Notes under the pieces: model-generated | What the model saw: the letters and a program-made list of their open reading frames with translations, nothing else | The model's database searches: none | Told to the model about the DNA's origin: nothing | DNA from: Nitrospira sp. | GTDB lineage: Bacteria; Nitrospirota; Nitrospiria; Nitrospirales; Nitrospiraceae | Reading direction: 5' to 3' | Length of the DNA stretch: 64,000 nt | Assembly: GCA_018242725.1 (NCBI GenBank) | Contig: JAFEBI010000021.1 | Span: forward strand, 114,312 to 178,311 | Shown: positions 42,485 to 52,145 of the stretch, piece by piece | How positions within the stretch are numbered: position 1 is the stretch's first letter | How the letters are laid out: each line of letters starts with the position of its first letter | Program-made: the position numbers and the translations under genes

Positions 42485-44167
42485 ATGGCCACGAATGAGA
42501 AGCAGGTTATTTTTTCACTCGTCAATGTCGGGAAGGTCTATCCGCCCAAGAGGCAAGTGTTGCGGGAGATCTACCTTGGCTTCTACTACGGCGCGAAGAT
42601 TGGCGTGCTTGGATTGAACGGCTCAGGAAAGAGTTCGCTGCTCAAGATCATTGCCGGGAGCGATCCCAATTACACCGGTGAGATCACGCGATCCAAAGGC
42701 TACAGCGTCGGTCTGCTGGAACAGGAACCCCAACTCGATCCGAACAAGACGGTCAAGGAAGTGGTGGAAGAAGGAAAGGCTGAGCTGGTTGCCCTCATGA
42801 AGGAATATGAGGATGTGAGCAACCAGATTGGGTTGGCTGATCCTGATACGATGGAAAAGTTGCTCGATAAGCAAGCGCAGCTGCAAGAGAAGATTGAAGC
42901 TGCGAATGGCTGGGAGCTCGAGAATCAGCTTGACCTCGCGATGGATGCGTTGCGCTGTCCGTCCGCCGACCAGAAGGTGGCGACCTTGTCCGGTGGAGAA
43001 AAGCGTCGGGTGGCACTCTGTCGCCTGATGATCCAAGAGCCGGACATTCTTTTACTCGACGAGCCGACGAACCACCTCGATGCCGAATCGGTGCAATGGC
43101 TCGAACAGCATCTTCAACAGTACAAGGGCACAGTCATTGCCGTGACGCACGATCGGTACTTTTTGGATAATGTGGCCGGGTGGATCTTAGAACTGGACCG
43201 GGGCCATGGGATTCCTTTCCAGGGCAATTACAGTTCTTGGTTGGAGCAGAAGAAGGACCGATTGGAGAAAGAGGAAAAAGCCGAATCGAAGCGGAAGAAA
43301 ACGCTGGAACATGAATTGGAGTGGATCCGCATGTCGCCGAAGGCAAGGCAATCCAAAGGCAAGGCGCGCTTGAATCGTTACGAGGAACTCGTCAATCAAA
43401 AACAGGAACAGGTAGCTGAGGACTTGGAAATTTACATTCCACCAGGGCCGCGTCTTGGTGATGTGGTCATCGAAGCCACCGGAATCAGCAAAGCCTTCGG
43501 TGACAATGTGCTCTATGAAAAGGTCAATTTTAGCTTGCCGAAAGGCGGGATCGTCGGTGTCGTCGGCCCCAATGGCGCAGGAAAGACGACCATGTTCAAG
43601 ATGATTATCGGCAAGGAGAAGCCGGATGCCGGCACGATCAAAGTCGGTGAGACGGTCAAGCTTGGTTATGTGGATCAGGATCGAAGCTTGGACGGGAACA
43701 AAACGGTGTATGAGATCATTTCCGATGGGCAGGACACCGTCAAACTTGGCAAGACAGAAGTCAACGCCCGTGGCTACTGTGCCCGGTTCAACTTCGCTGG
43801 AACAGACCAACAGAAAAAGGTCAAGGACCTCTCGGGTGGAGAGCGGAATCGGGTCCATTTGGCGCGTATGTTGAAGGAGGGGGCGAATCTGATCATCCTT
43901 GACGAGCCGACGAACGATCTTGATGTGAATACGTTGCGAGCGCTTGAAGAAGGGCTCGAAAGTTTCGCAGGCTGCGCGGTGATCAGCAGTCACGACCGGT
44001 GGTTCCTCGACCGTCTTGCCACCCACATTCTCGCATTCGAGGGCGACAGTAAGGTGGTCTGGTTCGAAGGGAATTACAGTGAGTATGAAGCCGATCGGAA
44101 GAGACGTTTGGGCAAAGAGGCCGACCAACCGCATCGGATTCGATATCGGAAATTGACACGCCAATAG
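42485..44167 (+). CDS. ettA: energy-dependent translational throttle protein EttA (ABC-F)
   Basis: This 560-residue ABC-F protein has two nucleotide-binding domains and no membrane segment. The first has Walker A GLNGSGKSS and signature LSGGEKRR with LLLDEPTNHLD; the second has GPNGAGKTT and LSGGERNR with IILDEPTNDLD. The inter-domain linker is charged (KDRLEKEEKAESKRKK). It has the EttA arm region after the first Walker A and the typical EttA ending HRIRYRKLTRQ. EttA binds the ribosomal E site and couples translation initiation to ATP/ADP ratio. AGGGGA lies seven bases before the ATG. Confidence 0.96.
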   Translation: MATNEKQVIFSLVNVGKVYPPKRQVLREIYLGFYYGAKIGVLGLNGSGKSSLLKIIAGSDPNYTGEITRSKGYSVGLLEQEPQLDPNKTVKEVVEEGKAELVALMKEYEDVSNQIGLADPDTMEKLLDKQAQLQEKIEAANGWELENQLDLAMDALRCPSADQKVATLSGGEKRRVALCRLMIQEPDILLLDEPTNHLDAESVQWLEQHLQQYKGTVIAVTHDRYFLDNVAGWILELDRGHGIPFQGNYSSWLEQKKDRLEKEEKAESKRKKTLEHELEWIRMSPKARQSKGKARLNRYEELVNQKQEQVAEDLEIYIPPGPRLGDVVIEATGISKAFGDNVLYEKVNFSLPKGGIVGVVGPNGAGKTTMFKMIIGKEKPDAGTIKVGETVKLGYVDQDRSLDGNKTVYEIISDGQDTVKLGKTEVNARGYCARFNFAGTDQQKKVKDLSGGERNRVHLARMLKEGANLIILDEPTNDLDVNTLRALEEGLESFAGCAVISSHDRWFLDRLATHILAFEGDSKVVWFEGNYSEYEADRKRRLGKEADQPHRIRYRKLTRQ

Positions 44168-44283
44168 CCTGTGTGGGGAAAAATCGCATCAGCACCGTGT
44201 TCCCGACGCTCAGAGACTGAATGATAGAAAACAGCCCATGATCGAGCTCTTTGCTCACTGCAGACTTGCCGGGCCGTCCTGAC

Positions 44284-45165
44284 ATGAAGCCAATTGCCAT
44301 TGTTACTGGGGCGGCGGGATTAATCGGGCAGTACTTCATCAAGAACGCTTCTCGATGGGCACGTGATTGGGAAGTCCATGGTCTTAGTCGGGTTGATCTA
44401 GATCTGACAGACCAGCAGGCTGTCGATCGGGTATGGCAATCGCTTAAGCCGAGCGCGGTCATTCACTGCGCGGCGTTGAGCCGAACGAAGGATTGCGAGC
44501 GCGACCCGCAGCAGGCTCGGCGGATCAATGTCGAAGCCACGGCGTACCTGGCTCGCTGTTCCAAGGAAATCCCCTTTGTGTTCCTGTCGAGCGGCGAAGT
44601 CTTTGATGGGCGAGCTGGGTGGTATCGAGAGACAGATCATGCCGATCCGATCAATGTCTATGGCCAAACCAAGCTTGAAGCTGAACAACGAGTGTTGCAG
44701 AATCCCAAGCATACGGTCCTGCGCATTGTTCTGACCGCGGGCACTTCGCTGAACGGCAATCGGAGTTTTGTCGAAGAGATGCGTCGAACGGCCGCAAGTG
44801 GAAAAACTATGACGCTCTATGGCGACGAGTTTCGATGCCCCTTGCCGGTCGGAGTCATTGCGCGGGTGGTCTGGGAACTCGTGAGGCGAGAGGCTTCGGG
44901 GCTCTATCACTTGGGTGGCAGGGATCGGCTATCTCGGTGGGAAATTGGTCAGGCATTATTAGCCTGCTACCCAGAGTTGCAGGGACACCTCCTTGAAGGG
45001 TCGTCCGCTGATCATACGGATGCCCCGCGACCGCGAGACCTTTCCTTGAATTGTGACAAGCTCCAGGCGCTCTTGTCGTTTCCCATCCCCGGGTTCCGTG
45101 AGTGGTTACAGAACCGAATGCAACAAGAGGGTGACCTGTGGGATTATGAGTCAATATTGACATAA
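44284..45165 (+). CDS. RmlD-like NAD(P)-dependent sugar reductase (SDR)
   Basis: This 293-residue extended SDR has the nucleotide-binding start MKPIAIVTGAAGLIGQYF. Next come D-L-D-L-T-D (VDLDLTDQQAV), the VIHCAALSRTKDCE strand, Ser-rich VFLSSGEVFDG, and catalytic YGQTKLEAE with Tyr and Lys. It resembles dTDP-4-dehydrorhamnose reductase (RmlD) and MAT2B-like reductases. ATG 44284 is used because the TTG-initiated extension to 44251 adds non-family residues; the ribosome site is weak either way. No rml sugar cluster surrounds it, so the substrate is uncertain. Twelve bases separate it from the next gene. Confidence 0.85.
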   Translation: MKPIAIVTGAAGLIGQYFIKNASRWARDWEVHGLSRVDLDLTDQQAVDRVWQSLKPSAVIHCAALSRTKDCERDPQQARRINVEATAYLARCSKEIPFVFLSSGEVFDGRAGWYRETDHADPINVYGQTKLEAEQRVLQNPKHTVLRIVLTAGTSLNGNRSFVEEMRRTAASGKTMTLYGDEFRCPLPVGVIARVVWELVRREASGLYHLGGRDRLSRWEIGQALLACYPELQGHLLEGSSADHTDAPRPRDLSLNCDKLQALLSFPIPGFREWLQNRMQQEGDLWDYESILT

Positions 45166-45176
45166 AGGTAGGAGCA

Positions 45177-46010
45177 ATGGGAATTCAAGATGGGATGAAT
45201 GAAGCGGATCCGTTGTCGCTGGTCGTGATCGCCTATATCACAGTGGCGATCCTGATGGCGATTTTGTGGATGGTGCAACGGAAGATCAAGAATGCTGCCG
45301 TCGGAGATGTTGGATGGTGTGTGGGGCTGATTGCCTCTGTGCTCTTGTACATCACGCAAGCCCCCGCTGGAATTGAGCGGATCATGCTGACGGCGATGCT
45401 CGTGCTGATGTATGCGGGCCGACTGGGGTACCACATTTACTCGCAGCGCTTAACTGGGCAACCGGAAGATAATCGCTATCGGCGCTTGCGGAAGGAATGG
45501 GGCGACTCCGAGTCGGTCAACATGTTTGTCTATTTCCAATGGAAGGCCGTGTCCGTGGCGGTCTTTTCCTTTCCGTTTCTTGTGGTGCTTTGGAACCCGC
45601 GGGTTCCGTCATCAGTCGTCGAAATGCTCGGACTGCTGATCTGGGGGTTGGCGGTATCTTGGGAGTCAAAGGCTGATCGGCAACTCGCCTATTTCCGAGC
45701 CGATCCGAGAAATCAGGGGCGTGTCTGCCGGGAGGGGCTCTGGCGCTATTCACGCCATCCGAATTACTTCTTTGACTGGGTGCACTGGTGTTCGTATGTC
45801 GTGATGACCCTGGGAGCCCCTGGTTGGTTGTTCACCTGGGTCGGTCCAATCGGCATGGGGTGGTTATTGTTCAGAGTCACCGGCATTCCACGAGCGGAAC
45901 GGGAAGCCCTCTCCACTCGTGGAGAAGAATATAAAGCCTATCAGGCGACCACCAATGCCTTTTTCCCTTGGTTCCCTCGTCCAACACCCGATGGCGCGAC
46001 CCAGTCCTAA
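45177..46010 (+). CDS. DUF1295 membrane protein (steroid 5-alpha-reductase-like)
   Basis: This 277-residue membrane protein has about seven helices and belongs to DUF1295, related to steroid reductases and isoprenylcysteine methyltransferases. The family C-terminal signature is present: ADPRNQGRVCREGLWRYSRHPNYF with the adjacent DWVHWCSYVV, then YKAYQATTNAFFPWFPR. These residues form the NADPH and substrate site in relatives. AGGTAGGAG precedes the ATG, and the gene lies 11 bases after the RmlD-like gene, suggesting co-transcription. Substrate unknown; a lipid or sterol-like compound is likely from the fold. Confidence 0.85.
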   Translation: MGIQDGMNEADPLSLVVIAYITVAILMAILWMVQRKIKNAAVGDVGWCVGLIASVLLYITQAPAGIERIMLTAMLVLMYAGRLGYHIYSQRLTGQPEDNRYRRLRKEWGDSESVNMFVYFQWKAVSVAVFSFPFLVVLWNPRVPSSVVEMLGLLIWGLAVSWESKADRQLAYFRADPRNQGRVCREGLWRYSRHPNYFFDWVHWCSYVVMTLGAPGWLFTWVGPIGMGWLLFRVTGIPRAEREALSTRGEEYKAYQATTNAFFPWFPRPTPDGATQS

Positions 46011-46036
46011 TCAGAGCCCAGGCTGGCATGGTCGAG

Positions 46037-46399
46037 TCATAGGCGTGAGCCCGTCAGTAGGTCCTCTACCGGGCTGGCCGATCTGAGCTTTTCGACAAGA
46101 CGAGTCAACTGGGCTCGGTTGGCTTCATCCATCCGGAGGATTTCCCAACCTGCAACTTGACCATCCGACCAGCGTACGACCGCGGCATCGATCAATATGT
46201 TGCGTGGTTGGTCCCCATCAAGAATGGTCATATAGACCGTCGATTCAGTTCCCGCGTGAATAGGACGTTCTCCAGCCGCGCGCCAGCCTGCTTCCGACAG
46301 GTCCCACACAATCCCAGTGGTGAGGGTGCCGTCACAAAAATAACAGAGCTGACATCGAGCGGACGTCCTTAATGTCTTGCGAGCGATGTAGGTCTTCAT
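46037..46399 (-). CDS. PilZ-like domain protein
   Basis: This 120-residue protein fits a single PilZ-type beta barrel. It shows RKTLRTSARCQLCYF, the DLSEAGWRA turn that corresponds to the D-x-S-x-x-G motif, and alternating strands TESTVYMTIL, IDAAVVRWSDGQVAGWEI. The arginine pair normally needed for cyclic-di-GMP binding (RxxxR) is imperfect here, so ligand binding is uncertain. It stands alone on the minus strand, convergent with the DUF1295 gene. A degenerate PilZ acting as a protein-interaction module is the main alternative. Confidence 0.65.
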   Translation of the reverse strand: MKTYIARKTLRTSARCQLCYFCDGTLTTGIVWDLSEAGWRAAGERPIHAGTESTVYMTILDGDQPRNILIDAAVVRWSDGQVAGWEILRMDEANRAQLTRLVEKLRSASPVEDLLTGSRL

Positions 46400-46592
46400 G
46401 TTGTTCCCTCCTCATCTTGGTTCAGTAACGCGTCAGCATTGCCCTCTGACAAACTTAGAAGATCGGCCGAAACACGCCATGCAACGGAAGAGGGGGAAGG
46501 AGGGGGCAAAAGTAGGGTGCAGAACGCAACGCGGAGCCACCGCTACGAAAAGATGAGGTCAAGCCTCTGCTGCAGTACGGTATGGTGGCTAT

Positions 46593-46814
46593 TTATTGTC
46601 TGGACTTCAGATCAGCAATACGGGCGCGCGCAATTTCCCCTTCTCTGCTTTCAGGATAGGCCTGAGCCAGTTCCTGGTAGATCTCCAGTGCGTGCGGAAA
46701 ATTGCTTTGGCTTTCTTCGAACGCGGCGGTCTCCAACAGTTCCTTGGCCTTGTCGGAACAGCCGAATAACACGGTGATGCAGAGGGCACAGAGGGCGAGA
46801 CGTGCAGTCTTCAT
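46593..46814 (-). CDS. small TPR-like lipoprotein
   Basis: This 73-residue lipoprotein has a signal ending in lipobox LFGC after MKTARLALCALCITV. The mature part is a helical hairpin with TPR spacing (AAFEESQSNFPHALEIYQEL, then AQAYPESREGEIARARIADL). It is long enough for only one full repeat plus a helix. AAAGGATC precedes the ATG. The start overlaps the stop of the HTH/Zn-ribbon gene upstream as ATGA, so the two are coupled. It is probably an outer-membrane-attached small scaffold; no partner is evident. Confidence 0.75.
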   Translation of the reverse strand: MKTARLALCALCITVLFGCSDKAKELLETAAFEESQSNFPHALEIYQELAQAYPESREGEIARARIADLKSRQ

Positions 46815-47179
46815 ACAGATCCTTTCCTACTATCGATCCGGCGTGACGCCTTCGGGCTGTCATGCGGCGTGCCAGATGCGAGTGATTCAATATGGTAGTG
46901 CGGGGGAGTAATCCCTTCACTTCGGCATTGCGGGCAACGGCTTGGTCGCGTTAGGCGTGTACGGTCGCGAAACATGAATCCACAGTCCATGCAGCTGGAT
47001 GGTTCACGGAGAAATCGCCGTGACCCGTCTCGAGCAACCGTTTTTACCACATGAGCCAGGTGTTCCTCTACCAGCCGTTCGGCGATGCCCAGGGCTCGGG
47101 CGAGTTGATGGCTCGTCATTGGAGCGCCGGTCAGGAGTTCCATGATGCGCCGGCGGGTCGTCTGTTCGGGAGACAGCAT
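46811..47179 (-). CDS. HTH plus zinc-ribbon transcriptional regulator (COG3357-like)
   Basis: The 122-residue protein has a winged-helix/HTH at residues 1-60 (TTRRRIMELLTGAPMTSHQL, then ARALGIAERLVEEHLAHV). A zinc ribbon follows with CMDCGF and CPQCRSEG, giving C-x2-C...C-x2-C. This fusion matches COG3357-type predicted regulators. A basic, disordered tail closes it. ATG 47179 places the HTH at the N-terminus as in relatives; ATG 47224 adds 15 residues and cannot be ruled out. It overlaps the small lipoprotein gene by four bases. Targets unknown. Confidence 0.72.
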   Translation of the reverse strand: MLSPEQTTRRRIMELLTGAPMTSHQLARALGIAERLVEEHLAHVVKTVARDGSRRFLREPSSCMDCGFMFRDRTRLTRPSRCPQCRSEGITPPHYHIESLASGTPHDSPKASRRIDSRKGSV

Positions 47180-47420
47180 GGGATATGGTAGGCACTCGTG
47201 CCAGGAAAAGCCAGAGCGGCACATCAGAATTCTTGGGAAATCATCTGAAGTTGTCGGAGCTTATGGAGTCCTGCAGGTTGCACAGCAGCGTCCATTCTGT
47301 CAAAATGAGTCTCCGCATCGACAGTCGGATCACGATCAACCAAGTGGGCCGGACGAGTCCTTCGTATTCACGAATGGTTTGACCTGGTCCAGCGCTCTAT
47401 AGACGAGGAGGTTTGGGCTC

Positions 47421-48968
47421 ATGAAGTTCCTCGCAGTTCATCCCGGTCCACTCATGTATACCAAGATCTACCTGCGCCTGGAGCCGCTCGGCCTCGAGAT
47501 GGTAGCCCAAGCGTGCCGTCAGGCTGGCCACGATGTTCGTTTGATCGATCTGCAAGCGGACACCTGGAAAGACTATGAGGCGTTGATCCGTTCCTGGAAG
47601 CCCGACGCAGTCGCATTTGCCTGTAACTATTTGGCCAATGTTCCTGAAGTCGTGGATCTTGCGAAATTGACCAAGAAAGAGTTGCCGAATACCTTCGTCT
47701 TTGTCGGGGGACATAGCGCCTCCTTCGTGGCCAAGGATTTCTTGGAGCATGGGAATGGGGCCATCGATTGTGTGCTCAAAGGCGAAGGCGAAGTCGCCGC
47801 CCCTAAGCTGTTAGAGGCAGTGGAGCAAGATCGCAAGGCCATTACAAAGGTTCCCGGCGTCGTCACGCTCGACGGAGAAGGACCGCCGGCACAATTTATC
47901 GAGAATCTCGACAACGTTCGTCCGGCACGCGACTTGTTGCGAAACCGGCATAAATACTTCATCGGTGTACTGGATCCCTGCGCCTCCGTCGAATTCGCAC
48001 GAGGCTGTCCCTGGGATTGTTCCTTCTGCAGCGCCTGGACGTTCTATGGCCGCAGCTATCGCATGGTCAGTCCGGAGAAAGCGGTCGAGGAATTGGAGCA
48101 GGTGCAGGAGCCGGGCATCTTCCTGGTCGACGACGTCGCCTTCATTCAAGGCAAGCAGGGCATGGAGATCGGCGAAGCGGTCGCGCGGCGCGGCATCAAG
48201 AAACAGTACTACATGGAGACGCGGGGTGACGTGCTCCTGCGCAATAAGGAAGTCTTCCAATTCTGGAAGACGCTCGGACTGCAGTACATGTTCTTGGGCG
48301 TTGAGGCTATCGATGCTGAAGGCCTTAAGATGCACCGGAAGCGTATTTCATTGGGGCGGAACTTCGAGGCGCTTGAATTCGCTCGCTCCCTTGGCATTAC
48401 CGTGGCCATCAATTTGATCGCAGACCCTGACTGGGATCGGGAACGGTTCGAAGTCGTGCGGCAGTGGTGTCTGGACATTCCAGAGATCGTGAATATCAGC
48501 GTCAATACGCCTTATCCCGGCACGGAGAGCTGGGTGACGGAGTCGCGCAAGATGCACACCAGGGATTATCGGCTGTTTGACATTCAGCACGCCGTCATGC
48601 CGACCAAAATGCCGCTTCCGGAGTTTTATGCCGAACTGGTGAAGACGCAACAAGTTTTGAACAAGAAACATCTGGGCTGGGCTGCGCTGAAGGGTACGGC
48701 GAAGATCGCGGCAGGGCATCTCATGAAAGGCCAGACCAATTTCATCAAGATGCTGTGGAAGTTCAACAGTGTCTACAATCCCGAGCTGCAATTGGCGGAT
48801 CACCGCCGACCGGTGGTCTACGAGATGACACCGCCACCGGAGCACAAAGAAAAGATCGACGCGAAACAGCTCTACATCCTACCGGCCAAAGGCCGCCAAG
48901 GGCGGAACATCGACGACGCAACGGAAACCTTCGTCGACGAGACTCGCATGGGCACCACGGCGGTCTGA
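47421..48968 (+). CDS. hpnR: B12-binding radical SAM methylase, probable hopanoid C-3 methylase HpnR
   Basis: This 515-residue enzyme has an N-terminal cobalamin-binding Rossmann domain (about 1-140) opening with MKFLAVHPGPLMYTKIYLRL. A radical SAM barrel follows, with the 4Fe-4S motif C-x3-C-x2-C in FARGCPWDCSFCSAW (about residue 195). The opening and the cluster context match HpnR, which methylates hopanoids at C-3. Length equals that family. GAGGAGG lies 9 bases before the ATG. No other hopanoid genes are in the window, so the call relies on sequence pattern. A different class B radical SAM methylase is the alternative. Confidence 0.8.
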   Translation: MKFLAVHPGPLMYTKIYLRLEPLGLEMVAQACRQAGHDVRLIDLQADTWKDYEALIRSWKPDAVAFACNYLANVPEVVDLAKLTKKELPNTFVFVGGHSASFVAKDFLEHGNGAIDCVLKGEGEVAAPKLLEAVEQDRKAITKVPGVVTLDGEGPPAQFIENLDNVRPARDLLRNRHKYFIGVLDPCASVEFARGCPWDCSFCSAWTFYGRSYRMVSPEKAVEELEQVQEPGIFLVDDVAFIQGKQGMEIGEAVARRGIKKQYYMETRGDVLLRNKEVFQFWKTLGLQYMFLGVEAIDAEGLKMHRKRISLGRNFEALEFARSLGITVAINLIADPDWDRERFEVVRQWCLDIPEIVNISVNTPYPGTESWVTESRKMHTRDYRLFDIQHAVMPTKMPLPEFYAELVKTQQVLNKKHLGWAALKGTAKIAAGHLMKGQTNFIKMLWKFNSVYNPELQLADHRRPVVYEMTPPPEHKEKIDAKQLYILPAKGRQGRNIDDATETFVDETRMGTTAV

Positions 48969-49112
48969 TGGCAGCTTGGGGTGTGGGTGATAAGGCCAAG
49001 AGCAAGAGGCTGAACGTGGTTCCCGCTTTAGGTAGGTGTGTGATCAGCGATGCCTTGTCGTACCGGCGTCTGCCCAACCTCCGGAAAATTTTCTAGCGAT
49101 TTCGGATATAAT

Positions 49113-51272
49113 CTATCTAGACGGAGATGCTGCTGTAGTCGGCTCATCCGCCAGTCGCAATGTCAGTGTCGTCTCTTCCCGGCAGGTACTTAGGCCTATA
49201 CTGCAATCAACCGTCATCGTCTTCCTGGCAATCACATCAGCGTCCCAGATCGGTGTCCAGCTCCCAATCTCGTAGCCCTGCTTACCTGGAGTCCATTTGA
49301 ATGTTCGGAAGCGAGTGATGTTGAAGGCGGAGCTCCATCCCCCGGCTTCTGTCACGCCTTGGGCCTCACCGCCCTGTACCCCTTGTGAAGCGAAGAGCTC
49401 CTTTAATTTGGCCGGCGTATTACCGGTTGAACAGTGGGTCTCCGCTACTTCGCCCGATCGTCCTGGAAGAATCGTCAAGTTCACGGAAAATGGATCGGGG
49501 TCCAGTTTGATCGAGCCTCCGTTCACATGGAAAGTGGTCTTGCCGGTACCTTGGATGCGGATTTCGCATTGAGCCGGCTGAGTCATTGTGCGTGTGGCGT
49601 ACTGCATCACGCCTTCCCCCACCCATCCACGATCCTCCGTGTGCTGGAGCGGGACGGTTGCCTGAACGTGGGCATCGAATCCATTTGAACTCATTTGCAT
49701 GCCGAATTGCGGGTTCATGAAATTCATCGGTTCCTGAATAATGTGTGACTTGAATTCGAGGATGTAGGCAGAAGGGGCCAATTCCCATTCCCCGTCCTTG
49801 GCTTCCGCGACGCCCGCACGGGAAACTGCCGTCAGCCTGAATCCACTGTGTTGCACCTTTGTTGCCGGGGCCTGGTAGGTAAACGTCGCTGGCCTGTGGA
49901 TCTCTGATTTGTCCTCTCTCGGCGATACACGACCATTCCCTTCCCTTGGCCGCTCTCTCACCTCCTTGAGCTTGGCGGGAACGAGAGCCTGTGCTTGCTT
50001 CGTGCGCAACTCAGTCTTGACGGGCGTCGATGCGTTCGGCTCGAACTTCTTTGTCTTTGTGGGAGGATTGAAGACAATCTCCACGCAGGTATTGGGCTTG
50101 TTCCATTCCACTTCAGCAGCCAAGTAGAACGGTCCGGAGAATATCGTCACGGCCAGCAGCAATGTGTTCATCGCGTCACTTTGGGACGTACCCGCCAGAG
50201 CAGAGTCCCATTCTGAGACTGACCAGTTAGAAAATTGCGACGGCATCCCCCCCGCCCGACGATCGGGCACGAACCGGACATGCTGATGCTGATGAGCAAA
50301 CGACGTTGGTCTATTCGTCCCTCCAGTCCCGATCACCAGTGATGCAGCAAGATCGATGTATTGGAGCTTCGCATCATCGTCGACACGGCCTTTCAACGTC
50401 GCGTGAATACTTCGGGCGTTGTACTCCGTTCGAATCATGTTGGAGTAGTTAGTTGTTTGGTCCACGACCAGAGAGAATTCATAGTCACCCTCGACAACAT
50501 AGGCCCCTTCCTCTCCGGGGTCTGGTGAGGGGCACTTCTTGGCGTAGCCACCATTGATGAGCGAAAAGCCTTTGCGGTCGCCGGCCGTTTGCCGAGTGTT
50601 TCCTTCTTCCATCCTCCATTCCCGTGACTTCTTGCCCACCGCATCAAGAGGGATGGGAATGTTCACTGAGCCTTTCGTGACGGTATACCCCTCCCGCTCA
50701 CTTCCTGGAGATGTGGCTTGTGCAAGTTGAAACGAGCGATGGAGTGGCCCTGTGGCCAACAGGAGGTGAGGTATAGAATGAGGCTCGCCCAAGTGACCTT
50801 CTCGCGAGGCCGCTGGTGAGGGACAATTGGCGACAGTCGGGCCAAGTTGCGCCTTGAAGTTGTCAAACAATTGCTGGTCTAACGATCGCGCAATCGATTC
50901 CGCGTGAGCGCCAAGTAATTTCTTGAACGCTTGACCGTCTGCCCCGGCGAATAGCTGTGCACTGCCGAGGCCTTGCACCATTTTAGTCAAGGCGTCGCAC
51001 GGGCTTTTGACGTTGTTGAATAACTGCAGCGACTGCGGACCAACCGGTACCTTCTTCCATTCACCCTTTTCATTCGGTCCTGGTTCGAGCGGAGGCAACC
51101 GAATTGGCGGGAGGCCTGGTGCTGCCGGTTTCGCAACCGACGTAGCCGGTGCGGTATAGACTTTCGTCGGATCATATTCCGGCGGGTTTGATGATGGCAG
51201 GTGCTTCTCGCCGCCACAACCGGCAGGCAGCAGCATGACGCTGAGAAGGAGGACCACGCGAGCGGATATCAT
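49113..51272 (-). CDS. large lipoprotein of unknown function
   Basis: This 719-residue lipoprotein starts at ATG 51272 (GAGGAAA six bases upstream; GTG 51293 is an in-frame extension). The signal ends in lipobox LLPAGC, and a Pro-rich linker follows (about residues 25-75). Residues 80-130 are helical; beyond 200 the protein is mostly beta-rich, with VVEGDYEFSLVVDQTTNYS and HVQATVPLQHTEDRGWVGEG. Several Cys occur late in pairs, suggesting disulphides. No domain was recognised. It is divergent from the two TraT-like genes, with 172 bases between starts, and may share their regulation. Outer-membrane or periplasmic location is inferred. Confidence 0.7.
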   Translation of the reverse strand: MISARVVLLLSVMLLPAGCGGEKHLPSSNPPEYDPTKVYTAPATSVAKPAAPGLPPIRLPPLEPGPNEKGEWKKVPVGPQSLQLFNNVKSPCDALTKMVQGLGSAQLFAGADGQAFKKLLGAHAESIARSLDQQLFDNFKAQLGPTVANCPSPAASREGHLGEPHSIPHLLLATGPLHRSFQLAQATSPGSEREGYTVTKGSVNIPIPLDAVGKKSREWRMEEGNTRQTAGDRKGFSLINGGYAKKCPSPDPGEEGAYVVEGDYEFSLVVDQTTNYSNMIRTEYNARSIHATLKGRVDDDAKLQYIDLAASLVIGTGGTNRPTSFAHQHQHVRFVPDRRAGGMPSQFSNWSVSEWDSALAGTSQSDAMNTLLLAVTIFSGPFYLAAEVEWNKPNTCVEIVFNPPTKTKKFEPNASTPVKTELRTKQAQALVPAKLKEVRERPREGNGRVSPREDKSEIHRPATFTYQAPATKVQHSGFRLTAVSRAGVAEAKDGEWELAPSAYILEFKSHIIQEPMNFMNPQFGMQMSSNGFDAHVQATVPLQHTEDRGWVGEGVMQYATRTMTQPAQCEIRIQGTGKTTFHVNGGSIKLDPDPFSVNLTILPGRSGEVAETHCSTGNTPAKLKELFASQGVQGGEAQGVTEAGGWSSAFNITRFRTFKWTPGKQGYEIGSWTPIWDADVIARKTMTVDCSIGLSTCREETTLTLRLADEPTTAASPSR

Positions 51273-51444
51273 TGGGTTTCCTCGCACAGACAACCAAGAG
51301 CTGAAGCGGTTGTCATGCTAGCCCATGGCCAGCGGATCTTCAAGGCAATCCCAGGGAGAAACCCTTCTATTTATCAGGTAGTCCAACCGTTGCTATTCAA
51401 ACTGACTCTGCGTACAATCCAGTCGCATTCACCGCGAGGTGTCG

Positions 51445-52143
51445 ATGCGATACGTGATACTGCCTCTCCTGATCGCTCTTCCGCTCACGGCCTACGCCGG
51501 TAACATCAAGGACACGGATCTCATCTCCAGCAACAACTTCTTTCTGCCGCCGAGCACGGAGAAAACGGTCTTCATCCAGGCCCGGAATTCCTCTGATAAC
51601 CAGGAGGTCTCGTTTCACGATCTGAGCGCCCGAATAAGCGCAAAGGGGTATCAAGTCGTCAACGATCCGGATCGGGCTCATTACGTCGTGCTGGCGAACA
51701 TTGTCTACTGCAACATCACGAAGCCCGAAATGCCTGTTGAGGCGATGGTGGCAAGCGGGTATGGATCGGCCTTCAATTCGACCTTGGGTGCGATGCAAGG
51801 CCTCGCCAGTATGGCCAGTATGGCAGGACCCTACGGCGCGATGGGCGGGGCGGCGGCCTCGATGGGGTTGAGCGCGATCCAAGGCATCGGCGATCTGTTT
51901 AGTTCGTCCTCATCGGCTCCCAAGATGCCGGACGACGTAAACTATGCCTGCGTGGCGGACGTCCAGATCACCGAACAGTCGACCAGACAGCTGCCCAGCG
52001 GGATGAAGACGGGTTCGGGACAGGAGCCCGGTGTCTATCAGACTAGACTGGCTGCCGATGTGCATCAAAAGAAATTGGATGAGGCTGAAGCAACGCCGCT
52101 GCTGCAACAGAAACTGAGCGCCGCCGTCGCCGGAAATTTCTAG
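51445..52143 (+). CDS. TraT-like envelope protein with ordinary signal peptide
   Basis: This 232-residue protein belongs to the TraT (complement-resistance/surface-exclusion) family. It shows DLISSNNFFLPPSTEKTVFIQ, RISAKGYQVVNDPDRAHYVV and a C-terminal DEAEATPLLQQKLSAAVAGNF. Its signal ends in TAYA-G and has no lipobox cysteine, unlike classical TraT and unlike the neighbour. A glycine/alanine/methionine-rich hydrophobic stretch (about 110-150) lies mid-protein, as in TraT. GAGGTG precedes the ATG at 51445. No conjugation genes are nearby, so an envelope-maintenance role is more likely than surface exclusion. Confidence 0.78.
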   Translation: MRYVILPLLIALPLTAYAGNIKDTDLISSNNFFLPPSTEKTVFIQARNSSDNQEVSFHDLSARISAKGYQVVNDPDRAHYVVLANIVYCNITKPEMPVEAMVASGYGSAFNSTLGAMQGLASMASMAGPYGAMGGAAASMGLSAIQGIGDLFSSSSSAPKMPDDVNYACVADVQITEQSTRQLPSGMKTGSGQEPGVYQTRLAADVHQKKLDEAEATPLLQQKLSAAVAGNF

Positions 52144-52145
52144 TC

